Part shown: positions 23,598 to 31,319 of the stretch, in pieces
Numbering within the stretch: position 1 is the first letter of the stretch
Layout: each line of letters begins with the position of its first letter
DNA from: JAXLRU01 sp046330935
GTDB lineage: Bacteria > Actinomycetota > Actinomycetes > Actinomycetales > Kineosporiaceae
Assembly (NCBI GenBank): GCA_046330935.1
Contig: JAXLRU010000007.1
Location: forward strand, 186,001 to 250,000
Length of the DNA: 64,000 nucleotides
Direction: 5' to 3'
Made by a program: the position numbers and the translations under genes
Notes under the pieces: generated by a model
Seen by the model: only the letters and a program-made list of their open reading frames with translations
Databases searched by the model: none
Told to the model about the DNA's origin: nothing

Positions 23598-24608
23598 GTG
23601 AGCCGCGTGCCCGGCCGGACGACGTTGGGCGGGATCGCGGCGGAGGCGGGGGTGTCCCTCGCGACCGTCTCGAAGGTGATCAACGGGCGGCCCGACGTCT
23701 CCCCCGCCACCCGCCGCAGGATCGAGCAGCTCCTGCTGGAGCGCCGGTACGTGCCCGTCGGCGCCCGCCGCGGGCCGGCAGGCACGCTGGTGGACGTCGT
23801 GTTCCCGACGCTGGACAGCCCCTGGGCGGTGGAGATCCTGCGCGGCGTCAGCGAGACCACGGCCGAGTACGGCGTCCACACCACGGTGTCGACGGCGCCG
23901 CGGGACGACGACGCGAGCTGGCCCCACCGGCTCGTCGCCGCCGGGCGTGCGGGCGTCGTCGTCGTGGCTGCCGCGCTCGGCGACCACCGCTTCGAGGAGC
24001 TGGCGGGCTCCGGCGTCCCGCTCGTCGTCGTCGACCCCCCGCAGCTGCCCCGGCGCGACCTCGCCAGCGTCGGCGCCACGAACTGGGCGGGAGGCCGGGT
24101 CGCCACCCAGCATCTGATCGCCCTGGGGCACCGGCGCATCGCCACGATCACCGGACGACCGGCACTGCTGTGCTCCCGGGCCCGCCTGGACGGCTACCGC
24201 AGCGCCCTGGAGGAGGCGGGCCTGCCCTTCGACGCGTCGCTGGTCCGCGAGGGCACCTTCCGGCACGACGCCGGGTTCACCCAGGCCGGGGTGCTCCTGG
24301 ACCTCCCCGACCCGCCGACGGCGGTCGTCGCGGGCAGCGACCAGCAGGCCTTCGGCGTGATCGAGGCGGCACGGGTACGCGGCCTGCGCGTGCCCGAGGA
24401 CGTGAGCGTCGTGGGTTTCGACGACCTGCCGGTGGCCCGGTGGGCCTCACCGCCCCTGACGACGGTCCGCCAGCCCCTCGCCGACATGGGGCGCATGGCG
24501 GCCCGGATCGTCATGCAGCAGGCGCGGGGCGAGGACGCCGTCACGACGCAGGTCGAGCTGTCCACGGAACTGATCGTGCGCCACTCCACGGCACCGCCCC
24601 GGCCGTAG
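23598..24608 (+). CDS. LacI-family transcriptional regulator
   Basis: A 336-residue LacI repressor. The helix-turn-helix and hinge helix are at 8-60 (TTLGGIAAEAGVSLATVSKVINGRPDVSPATRRRIEQLL), then a periplasmic-binding-protein-like sugar domain with PWAVEILRGVSETTAEYG, GHRRIATITGRP and VSVVGFDDLPVARWASPPLTTVRQP. GTG 23598 is chosen because the HTH starts right after it; longer in-frame starts give no domain. No sugar transport or glycoside hydrolase gene is adjacent, so its target is not obvious. It diverges from the FAH operon, which could be under its control. Confidence 0.88.
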   Translation: MSRVPGRTTLGGIAAEAGVSLATVSKVINGRPDVSPATRRRIEQLLLERRYVPVGARRGPAGTLVDVVFPTLDSPWAVEILRGVSETTAEYGVHTTVSTAPRDDDASWPHRLVAAGRAGVVVVAAALGDHRFEELAGSGVPLVVVDPPQLPRRDLASVGATNWAGGRVATQHLIALGHRRIATITGRPALLCSRARLDGYRSALEEAGLPFDASLVREGTFRHDAGFTQAGVLLDLPDPPTAVVAGSDQQAFGVIEAARVRGLRVPEDVSVVGFDDLPVARWASPPLTTVRQPLADMGRMAARIVMQQARGEDAVTTQVELSTELIVRHSTAPPRP

Positions 24609-24622
24609 GGCGGCGGCGTCGC

Positions 24623-25558
24623 TCAGGCGCCCAGGGCGGCGTCGCACACGGCGACCAGGCGGGCGCGCAGCTCTTGCGCGGCCTCGGTCAGCTCGGCCTG
24701 CCGGGCCGCGTACTCGCGGCGTCCCTCGGGCGTCTCGACCGCCACCGGCTCCAGGCCGAGGCCGCTGCAGTCGTAGGGGGACGCCTGCATGTCGAGCGCG
24801 CGGGCGCGGAACGCGAACGCGAAGCAGTCCAGGGCCAGGTCCCCGGGCACCAGGGGGCCGAGCTTGACCGCGTACTTGTGGCAGTCCATCCCGGCGTGCA
24901 GGCACCCCGGCTGGTCCAGCTCCAGCTGGGACTCGCGGGTCGGCTGCAGGCGGTTGCGCGGGGCTGCCTCCGGGGTGAAGAACCGGAACGCGTCGAAGTG
25001 CGAGCAGCGGATCGTCGACGCCTCGACGACGGCGTCGGTGCCCGCAGCCCCCAGCCGCAGCGGCAAGGCGTGGCGCCGCTCGCCCGCCCGGTACACCATG
25101 GCCCACTCGTGCAGGCCGAAGCAGCCCGTGAAGGCGGGCCGGCCGGCCGTCGCGCGCAGCAGATCGCGGACGAAGCGCACGGCGCCGGCCCGGTCGGCGA
25201 GGTAGGCGTCGAGGTCGAGGGCGACGGCGGCGTCGTGCGCCTGGCGGTACCACCGCCACGCGGCGTGCGGCATCACCCCGCCGTCCGGCTCCAGGACCGT
25301 GCCCGCCCCCGGGTGCCACCGCCGCAGCTGCCCCGGCCTCGTGGCGTAGTACTCGTAGAGGAAGTCCTCGATCGGGTGGCGTTCCCCGCGCTCGCGCCTG
25401 CCCCGGTGCGCCGCGGTCATGGCGTCGGCGCGCCGCTCGTGCTCGCCCATCAACGCCCGCCAGCTGCCGGCGGGCACCCGGACGGCCTCCCCCGCGGAGG
25501 GTCCCGAAGCCCCCGGGGACGCCCCAGCGACGTGCCCCGGGACCGTCGCCGCGCCCAT
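24623..25558 (-). CDS. Conserved protein of the family annotated '3-methyladenine DNA glycosylase'
   Basis: A protein of about 311 residues. The sequence SWRALMGEHERRADAM...HPIEDFLYEYYATRPGQLRRWHPG, CFGLHEWAMVYRAG, CSHFDAFRFFTPEAAPRN, QPTRESQLELDQPGCLHAGMDCHKYAVKLGP and ASPYDCSGLGLEPVAVETPEGRREY matches a well-conserved actinobacterial family that databases label as DNA glycosylase. I see no helix-hairpin-helix or AlkA/Tag signature, so this label should be treated with caution. His and Cys residues in HEWAM, HFDAF and CLHAGMDCHK could bind metal. The start is uncertain: ATG 25558 or 25570. Confidence 0.7.
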   Translation of the reverse strand: MGAATVPGHVAGASPGASGPSAGEAVRVPAGSWRALMGEHERRADAMTAAHRGRRERGERHPIEDFLYEYYATRPGQLRRWHPGAGTVLEPDGGVMPHAAWRWYRQAHDAAVALDLDAYLADRAGAVRFVRDLLRATAGRPAFTGCFGLHEWAMVYRAGERRHALPLRLGAAGTDAVVEASTIRCSHFDAFRFFTPEAAPRNRLQPTRESQLELDQPGCLHAGMDCHKYAVKLGPLVPGDLALDCFAFAFRARALDMQASPYDCSGLGLEPVAVETPEGRREYAARQAELTEAAQELRARLVAVCDAALGA

Positions 25559-25684
25559 CGCCGTCCGCATCCCTCCATGGTGGACCACCCGCCGCGGTGC
25601 TCGTGACGACCGGCCGGCGACGCCTCGCCCCGAACGATCCGGCCCCGCGGCGGCATCGGGCGTTCGGAGGAGGATGATGCGCTC

Positions 25685-26767
25685 ATGCCAGGAGCAAGAG
25701 CCACGAATCAGACCGAGGGTCACCGGGTGACGATCGCGGACGTCGCGGCCCTGGCCGGGGTGTCCGTGGCGGCCGTCTCGAAGGTCGTGAACAACCGCAC
25801 CGGCATCTCCGAGGCCACCGCGCGGCGGGTGCGGGACGCGGCCGCGCAGCTGCGGTGGGCGCCCAGTTCGGCCGCGGTGGCGCTGCGCGGGGCGCGCAGC
25901 CGCACCGTGGGGCTCGTGGCGGCACGCGACCCCGACCTCCTGCTCGCGGACCCCCACTTCACCGTGCTCGTGAGCGGCATCGAGGCCGAGCTGGCCCCGC
26001 GCGGGTACGGGCTGCTCCTGCACCTGGTCAGCGAGTCGGGTGAGCGGCCCGAGGCGGCCGAGGACGAGGAGCAGGTCTACCGGCGGCTCGGGCAGCAACG
26101 CCGGGTGGACGGCGTGCTGCTCACCGAGAGCCGGGTCGAGGACCCTCGCCCTCGCCTGCTGCGCGAGCTGGGCGTCCCGGCCGTGATGATCGGGCGGCCC
26201 TGGGGTGACGACCCCGTCGTCCAGGTCAGCGGGCGCGACGAGTTCGCGGGCGTGCGGGAGGCCGCCGTCCACCTCCTGCGTCTGGGGCACCGGCGGATCG
26301 CCTACGTGCACGGCCCGCAGGACCGCGTGCACACCCGGCTGCGGCTCGCCGCCTTCGCGGAGGCGCTCGCGGCCGCCGGCGGCGGGTCCCCGACGGTCGT
26401 CGGGACGTCCGGCTTCGGCGGCGACTCGGGCGCCAGGGCCGCCACCGAGCTGCTCTCCCAGCCACCCGGCCGCAGGCCGACCGCGCTGGTGCTGGCCAAC
26501 GACTCCATGGCCGTGGCCGCCATGAGTGCCGCCGCGCGGCTGGGCCTGCGCGTGCCCGACGACGTGAGCGTCGTCGGGCACGACGACCTGCCCCTCGCCC
26601 AGTGGGTGCACCCCCGGCTCACCACGGTGAGCCAGGACCTCGCCGGGCTCGGGCGCGCCGGGGCACGCCGCCTGCTGCACCTGCTCGGCGAGCCCGACCC
26701 CGACCTGCCGCAGGTGCAGGGCACCCGCCTGGTGGTCCGGGAGTCCAGCGGGCCCGCGTCGGCCTGA
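25685..26767 (+). CDS. LacI-family transcriptional regulator (second copy)
   Basis: A 360-residue LacI repressor with HTH and hinge at 14-62 (VTIADVAALAGVSVAAVSKVVNNRTGISEATARRVRDAA), then a ligand domain with FTVLVSGIEAELAPRGYG, GHRRIAYVHGPQDRVHTRL and VSVVGHDDLPLAQWVHPRLTTVSQD. ATG 25685 has GGAGGAGG 11 nt upstream; GTG 25727 (VTIADV) is an alternative. It resembles the first LacI protein across the DNA-binding part and in the DLPxAxW motif, but its ligand pocket differs. CGAACG (25631) and CGTTCG (25661) form an inverted repeat upstream. No sugar operon is adjacent. Confidence 0.88.
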   Translation: MPGARATNQTEGHRVTIADVAALAGVSVAAVSKVVNNRTGISEATARRVRDAAAQLRWAPSSAAVALRGARSRTVGLVAARDPDLLLADPHFTVLVSGIEAELAPRGYGLLLHLVSESGERPEAAEDEEQVYRRLGQQRRVDGVLLTESRVEDPRPRLLRELGVPAVMIGRPWGDDPVVQVSGRDEFAGVREAAVHLLRLGHRRIAYVHGPQDRVHTRLRLAAFAEALAAAGGGSPTVVGTSGFGGDSGARAATELLSQPPGRRPTALVLANDSMAVAAMSAAARLGLRVPDDVSVVGHDDLPLAQWVHPRLTTVSQDLAGLGRAGARRLLHLLGEPDPDLPQVQGTRLVVRESSGPASA

Positions 26768-26812
26768 GCCGACGCGGACCCTGGGCCGCTCGACCGGTGA
26801 GCCGGTCGGCGG

Positions 26813-28393
26813 TCAGCGGCGGGGCACCCGGTGGCGGAGCAGCCCGTAGACGAGGCCGTCGCACAGCGCCTGCCACGACGCCTCGACGATGTTGCCGCCG
26901 ACGCCCACGGTCTCCCAGGAGGACGACGCGTCGGAGGTCTCCACGAGGACCCTGGTCACGGCGTCGGTGCCGGCCGCGGCGTCGAGGATGCGCACCTTGA
27001 AGTCGATGAGCTGCATCTTCTCCAGCTCGGGGTAGACCGGGAGCAGGGCGCCGCGCAGCGCGTGGTCGAGGGCGTTGACGGGGCCGTTGCCCTCGCCGGT
27101 CGCCAGCTGCCGGCAGCCGCCGGCCCACAGCTTCACCGTCGCCTCGGACACCGCGTCCCCGCCCGGGCGCGACTCGGTGATCACGCGCCAGCTCTCGACG
27201 TCGAAGAAGGACGGCCGCTCGCCCGAGACCTCCTCGCGCAGCAGCAGCTCGAAGCTCGCGTCCGCGGCCTCGAACGTGTAGCCCCTCGCCTCCAGCGTCT
27301 TCACCCTGTCGGTGATCCGGGTGAGCAGGTCGCGGTCGCCCGCCAGGTCGAACCCGAGCTCGCGGCCCTTCAGCTCGATTGAGGCGCGCCCGGCCATGTC
27401 GGACACCAACATCCGCATGTCGTTACCGACGGTCGTGGGGTCGGCGTGCTGGTAGAGGTCGGGATCGATCTTGATGGCGCTGGCGTGCAGGCCCGCCTTG
27501 TGCGCGAACGCGCTGGCACCCACGTAGGGCTGGCGGCCGTAGGGCGGCACGTTCGTGATCTCGCTGACGGCGTAGGAGATGCGGGTGGCCTCCGCCAGGC
27601 GGCCGGTCGGCAGCACCTGCTGGCCCCGCTTGAGCTCGAGGTTGGCCACCACGGTGAGCAGGTTCGCGTTGCCGGTCCGCTCGCCGTAACCGTTGAGCGT
27701 CCCCTGCACCTGGACGGCGCCCGCGTCGACCGCGGCCAGGGTGTTGGCGACCGCGCAGCCGGTGTCGTTGTGGCAGTGGATCCCCAGGGTGGCGCTCGTG
27801 CGCTCCCCCACCGCGCCGACGATGTCGGCGATCTCGCTCGGCAGCATCCCGCCGTTGGTGTCGCACAGGGCCACCACTTCGGCACCGGCCTCCATGGCGG
27901 CGCGGACGGCCTCGACGGCGTACGCGGCGTCGTGGCGGTACCCGTCGAAGAAGTGCTCGGCGTCGACGAACACCCGCCGCCCTTCACCGCGCAAGTGGCG
28001 CACGGTGTCGGCGATCATGGCCAGGTTCTCCTCGGGCGTGGTGCGCAGTGCCTTCGTCACGTGCCGGAGGTCGCTCTTGGCGACCAGCGTGACGACCGGC
28101 GCGAGGGAGTCCACGAGCGCGCGCACCTGCGGGTCGTCGGCGGCGGCGATGCCGGCGCGGCGGGTCGACCCGAACGCCGCCAGCACGGCGTTGCGCAGCT
28201 GCAGCTCGGCCGCCGCACGGCGGAAGAACTCGGTGTCCTTGGGGATCGCGCCGGGCCAGCCGCCCTCGATGAAGCCCACGCCGAGTTCGTCGATGTGGAC
28301 GGCGATCGCGAGCTTGTCCTGGACCGTCAGGGACAAGCCCTCCTGCTGCGCCCCGTCGCGCAGCGTCGTGTCGTAGACCTGGAACTGGCTCAT
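26813..28393 (-). CDS. cimA: (R)-citramalate synthase
   Basis: A 526-residue DRE-TIM metallolyase that condenses pyruvate with acetyl-CoA to citramalate, the threonine-independent entry to isoleucine. VYDTTLRDGAQQEGLSL and FIEGGWPGAIPKD begin the TIM barrel; EVVALCDTNGGMLPSEI and LGIHCHNDTGCAVANTLAAV hold the metal-binding histidines; GYGERTGNANL and AHKAGLHASAI follow. The C-terminal ~130 residues are a LeuA-type regulatory domain (SSWETVGVGGNIVEASWQAL). ATG 28393 with GAGGAG. A leader ORF and terminator 80-190 nt upstream predict attenuation by isoleucine/valine. LeuCD and LeuB, also here, carry citramalate to 2-oxobutanoate. Confidence 0.93.
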   Translation of the reverse strand: MSQFQVYDTTLRDGAQQEGLSLTVQDKLAIAVHIDELGVGFIEGGWPGAIPKDTEFFRRAAAELQLRNAVLAAFGSTRRAGIAAADDPQVRALVDSLAPVVTLVAKSDLRHVTKALRTTPEENLAMIADTVRHLRGEGRRVFVDAEHFFDGYRHDAAYAVEAVRAAMEAGAEVVALCDTNGGMLPSEIADIVGAVGERTSATLGIHCHNDTGCAVANTLAAVDAGAVQVQGTLNGYGERTGNANLLTVVANLELKRGQQVLPTGRLAEATRISYAVSEITNVPPYGRQPYVGASAFAHKAGLHASAIKIDPDLYQHADPTTVGNDMRMLVSDMAGRASIELKGRELGFDLAGDRDLLTRITDRVKTLEARGYTFEAADASFELLLREEVSGERPSFFDVESWRVITESRPGGDAVSEATVKLWAGGCRQLATGEGNGPVNALDHALRGALLPVYPELEKMQLIDFKVRILDAAAGTDAVTRVLVETSDASSSWETVGVGGNIVEASWQALCDGLVYGLLRHRVPRR

Positions 28394-28472
28394 CGCGTTC
28401 TTCTCTCCTCGCGGGGCGGTTCGATGCCCCGACAGCGCCGCTGCGGCGTCGGGCGACCGCCCGACACGAAAA

Positions 28473-28498
28473 AGACCCCTCGCGGGTGCGAAGGGTCT
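28473..28498 (-). terminator. Attenuator terminator in the cimA leader
   Basis: On the minus strand AGACCCTTCGC pairs with GCGAGGGGTCT around the loop ACCC (11 bp with one G-U) and is followed by five U residues (28473-28469). It stands between the leader ORF and cimA. A smaller hairpin, GACGCC/GGCGTC at 28517-28530, could form the alternative structure. Confidence 0.8.
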
Positions 28499-28532
28499 GC
28501 GCGTCGACGGTGCCGGGACGCCTGGGCGTCTC

Positions 28533-28580
28533 TCAGACGGTGCCGACGCGCCCGCCAATAATGATCACGGTGCGGCGCAT
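28533..28580 (-). CDS. cimA leader peptide (Val/Ile rich)
   Basis: A 15-codon ORF reading MRRTVIIIGGRVGTV. Val5 is followed by three isoleucines (ATC ATT ATT), and two more valines come later; ATT is rare in this genome, so stalling would be sensitive to isoleucyl-tRNA supply. The stop codon lies 35 nt before the terminator hairpin. This is the classical ilv attenuation layout: stalling at the Ile run would favour an antiterminator and allow cimA expression. Function is inferred from arrangement. Confidence 0.75.
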   Translation of the reverse strand: MRRTVIIIGGRVGTV

Positions 28581-28636
28581 GACCCGGCCAGTGTGCCACA
28601 CGACGATCGTCAGGGTCACCCGCCTCTCGCCGGAGC

Positions 28637-28677
28637 CGGATCGCGGTGCCGCAGGAGGCGCGCGGCACCGCGATCCG
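28637..28677 (-). terminator. Terminator of ilvE
   Basis: A perfect 16-bp stem (28637-28652 with 28662-28677) with a 9-nt loop begins 7 nt after the ilvE stop codon on the minus strand. It separates ilvE from the cimA promoter region. Confidence 0.8.
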
Positions 28678-28683
28678 CGGGTG

Positions 28684-29763
28684 TCAGAGCAGGCGGCGCA
28701 GCCAGCCGTGGCGGTCCTCGGCGCGGCCGTACTGGATGTCCACGAGCGCCTTGCGCAGCGCGAAGGTCACCTCGCGCTCGCCCTCGCCCGAGCCGACCTG
28801 GCCACCGTCCCACTTCAGGGTGCCGACGGGGGTGATCACGGCGGCCGTCCCGCAGGCGAAGACCTCGGTGATGTCGCCGGACTCGACGCCGCGGCGCCAC
28901 TCGTCGATGTCGACGCGGCGCTCCTCGACGTGCAGGCCCTGCTCCTTGGCGAGGGTGAGGATCGAGGAACGGGTGACGCCCTCGAGGATGGTGCCGGACA
29001 CCTCGGGGGTGACCAGGCGACCGTCGCGGTGGACGAAGTAGATGTTCATCCCGCCGAGCTCCTCCACCCAGCGGCCCTCGACCGCGTCGAGGAAGCACAC
29101 CTGGTCGCACCCGTGCTCGCCGGCCTCGATCATCGCGGCGAGGCTCGCGGCGTAGTTGCCGCCGCACTTGGCCGCACCCGTCCCGCCGCGGGCGGCGCGG
29201 GTGTAGGTGGTCGACAGCCACAGGTCGACCGGCTTGATCCCACCGTGGAAGTAGGCGCCGACCGGGCAGGCGATGAGCGAGTACGTGACCTCGGCCGCGG
29301 GGCGGACCCCGAGGAACGCCTCGGAGGCGAACATGAACGGCCGCAGGTACAGCGACTGCTCCTCCTCGCCGCCGGGAACCCAGGCGGCGTCGGCCCGCAC
29401 GAGCGCGTCGATCGACCCGAGGAAGTCCTCGACCGGGAGGGCGGGCAGGGCCAGGCGGGCCGCGGAGCGGTTCAGCCGCTCGCCGTTGGCCTCGGGCCGG
29501 AACGACCAGATCGAGCCGTCGGGGTGCCGGTAGGCCTTGAGGCCCTCGAAGATCTCCTGGGCGTAGTGCAGCACCGCCGCGGCGGGGCTGATCTGGATCG
29601 GCCCGTACGGCTGGACCACGGCGTCGCCCCACCCGTCGGCCTTGGTCCACACCGCCGTGACCATGTGGTCGGTGAAGAACTTGCCGAAGCCCGGGGCGGC
29701 CAGGATCTCGGCGCGGCGCTCGGGGGTCGTCGGCGTCGTGCTGAGCTGTTCGACGAACTGCAT
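28684..29763 (-). CDS. ilvE: Branched-chain amino acid aminotransferase
   Basis: IlvE does the last step of leucine, isoleucine and valine synthesis, transferring the amino group from glutamate with PLP. The 359-residue fold-type IV protein contains YGPIQISPAAAVLHYAQEIFEGLKAYRHPDG... in pieces, the PLP lysine in GTGAAKCGGNYAASL, EELGGMNIYFV, and SGTILEGVTRSSILTLA. ATG 29763 (MQFVEQLS) is chosen for its GAGGAGCAGG site; an upstream in-frame ATG at 29949 would add a low-complexity extension. It ends in a strong terminator. No leader peptide is visible upstream. Confidence 0.95.
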   Translation of the reverse strand: MQFVEQLSTTPTTPERRAEILAAPGFGKFFTDHMVTAVWTKADGWGDAVVQPYGPIQISPAAAVLHYAQEIFEGLKAYRHPDGSIWSFRPEANGERLNRSAARLALPALPVEDFLGSIDALVRADAAWVPGGEEEQSLYLRPFMFASEAFLGVRPAAEVTYSLIACPVGAYFHGGIKPVDLWLSTTYTRAARGGTGAAKCGGNYAASLAAMIEAGEHGCDQVCFLDAVEGRWVEELGGMNIYFVHRDGRLVTPEVSGTILEGVTRSSILTLAKEQGLHVEERRVDIDEWRRGVESGDITEVFACGTAAVITPVGTLKWDGGQVGSGEGEREVTFALRKALVDIQYGRAEDRHGWLRRLL

Positions 29764-29953
29764 GTCCTGCTCCTCAGCGCTGTCCGGCGGCGGGACGCCG
29801 CCGGGGTGCCGCGGGGTGAGGCACGGCACACGGGTTCTCGGGCGAACGTACCAGCGGTTCCCGCAGCGGTCAGCCCTCACCCCGGACGCCGCCGCCCGCA
29901 CCTCCTTCGGCGCGGTCGGACCCGCTCGACGGCTGGACGGCGGCGTCAACGCA

Positions 29954-29987
29954 CCGTCGCCGCCCCGCGGCTGCGGGACGGCGACGG
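29954..29987 (-). terminator. Probable terminator of leuB
   Basis: CCGTCGCCG (29954-29962) pairs with CGGCGACGG (29979-29987), and CCCGC/GCGGG continues the stem with one mismatch. It starts 23 nt after the leuB stop on the minus strand. The rest of 29764-30010 holds nothing else I can identify apart from the presumed ilvE promoter. Confidence 0.5.
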
Positions 29988-30010
29988 CGAGAGGTTGTCG
30001 AGGGTGTGGA

Positions 30011-31081
30011 TCAGCCAGCCACGAGCTGGGCGATCGCGTCCCCGACCTCCGCCGTCCGGCGGACTACTCGGGTGCCGTCGGCGTTCACGCGCGCGGCGAG
30101 GTCGGCGGCGACGGCCTGCTCGACGCGGGCGGCGGCCTTGTCGAGGCCCAGGTGCTCCAGGAGCATCGCGACGGACATGATCGTCGCCGTGGGGTCGGCC
30201 TTCTGCTGCCCGGCGATGTCGGGGGCCGACCCGTGGACCGGCTCGAACATGCTCGGCGCGGTGCGGTCGGGGTTGATGTTGCCCGACGCGGCGAGCCCGA
30301 TGCCGCCGGCGATCGCCGCGGCGAGGTCGGTGACGATGTCACCGAAGAGGTTGTCGGTGACGATGACGTCGAACCGCGAGGGGTTGGTGACCATGAAGAT
30401 GGTCGCGGCGTCGACGTGCAGGTAGTCGGTGGTGACCTCGGGGAACTCGGCCCCGACGCGCTCGACCGTGCGCCGCCACAGGTGCCCGGCGAACGTCAGC
30501 ACGTTGTGCTTGTGCACGAGGGTGAGCTGCTGACGGGGGCGCGCCTGGGCGCGGGCGAACGCGTCGCGGACCACCCGCTCGATGCCGAACGCCGTGTTGA
30601 CGCTGACCTCGGTGGCGACCTCGGCGGGCGTGCCCACCCGCAGCGCGCCGCCGTTGCCGGTGTAGGGACCCTCGGTGCCCTCGCGGACGACGACGAAGTC
30701 GAGCTCTCCGGGGGCGGCGAGCGGGGACACCACGCCCGGGTACAGCTTGGCCGGGCGCAGGTTGACGTAGTGGTCGAGCTCGAAGCGCAGCTTCAGCAGC
30801 AGGCCGCGCTCCAGGACCCCGGAGGGGACGGTCGGGTCGCCGATGGCGCCGAGCAGGATGGCGTCGTGCCCGCGGATCTCGGACAGGACGGCGTCGGGCA
30901 GCGTCTCGCCGGTCGCGTGCCAGCGGGCGGCACCGAGGTCGTACTCGGTGGTCTCGACCGCGGCCTCGCCGACGACGGCGGCGCGCAGGACCTTCAGGCC
31001 CTCGGCGACCACCTCGGGACCGATGCCGTCGCCGGCGACGACGGCAAGCTTGATCGACTGGGGCGCTGACTGCTCGGACAT
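30011..31081 (-). CDS. leuB: 3-isopropylmalate dehydrogenase
   Basis: LeuB oxidatively decarboxylates 3-isopropylmalate, and can also process the citramalate-derived 3-methylmalate, to the 2-oxo acid using NAD+. The 356-residue protein has LAVVAGDGIGPEVVAEGL, VVREGTEGPYTGNGG (substrate arginine region), TLVHKHNVLTFAGHLW with the catalytic lysine, VTDNLFGDIVTDLAAAIAGGIGLAASGNINPD with the metal aspartates, and FEPVHGSAPDIAGQ. ATG 31081 is chosen; the ORF runs further upstream without matching the family. It is apart from leuCD, as is usual in actinobacteria, and stands as a single gene. Confidence 0.96.
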   Translation of the reverse strand: MSEQSAPQSIKLAVVAGDGIGPEVVAEGLKVLRAAVVGEAAVETTEYDLGAARWHATGETLPDAVLSEIRGHDAILLGAIGDPTVPSGVLERGLLLKLRFELDHYVNLRPAKLYPGVVSPLAAPGELDFVVVREGTEGPYTGNGGALRVGTPAEVATEVSVNTAFGIERVVRDAFARAQARPRQQLTLVHKHNVLTFAGHLWRRTVERVGAEFPEVTTDYLHVDAATIFMVTNPSRFDVIVTDNLFGDIVTDLAAAIAGGIGLAASGNINPDRTAPSMFEPVHGSAPDIAGQQKADPTATIMSVAMLLEHLGLDKAAARVEQAVAADLAARVNADGTRVVRRTAEVGDAIAQLVAG

Positions 31082-31153
31082 GGGCTCACCGTACTCTCGC
31101 GCGTCCGCATGGCGGAATGGGGTTCCAGGATCCGGACGATGCCGGCAAAGACC

Positions 31154-31190
31154 GGTGCCCGGCCCCGCGGGGTCGCGGGAGCCGGGCACC
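31154..31190. terminator. Long hairpin between serA and leuB
   Basis: GGTGCCCGGC (31154-31163) with GCCGGGCACC (31181-31190), extended inside by CCCGC/GCGGG with one bulged A, gives a 15-bp stem. It lies 73 nt upstream of the leuB start and 130 nt downstream of serA, so it may be a second serA terminator or part of the leuB 5' leader. Confidence 0.5.
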
Positions 31191-31264
31191 GAACGGTCCG
31201 CCACGCCCGGGAGTCCCCGGGCACGCCGCGGGCCCTCGTGAGGCCGGACGGCGGGCGGGCCGGC

Positions 31265-31285
31265 GACCGCCGGAGGCCGGCGGTC
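31265..31285 (-). terminator. Terminator of serA
   Basis: GACCGCCGG (31265-31273) and CCGGCGGTC (31277-31285) form a 9-bp perfect stem with a 3-nt loop, 35 nt after the serA stop on the minus strand. Confidence 0.6.
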
Positions 31286-31319
31286 GGGCTCGATCGGCGG
31301 GGGATGCCCCCGCCGGAAC

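Noticed and set aside
23598..26767. Sugar utilisation locus around the two LacI genes
   Set aside because: No transporter, kinase or glycoside hydrolase lies between or beside them.
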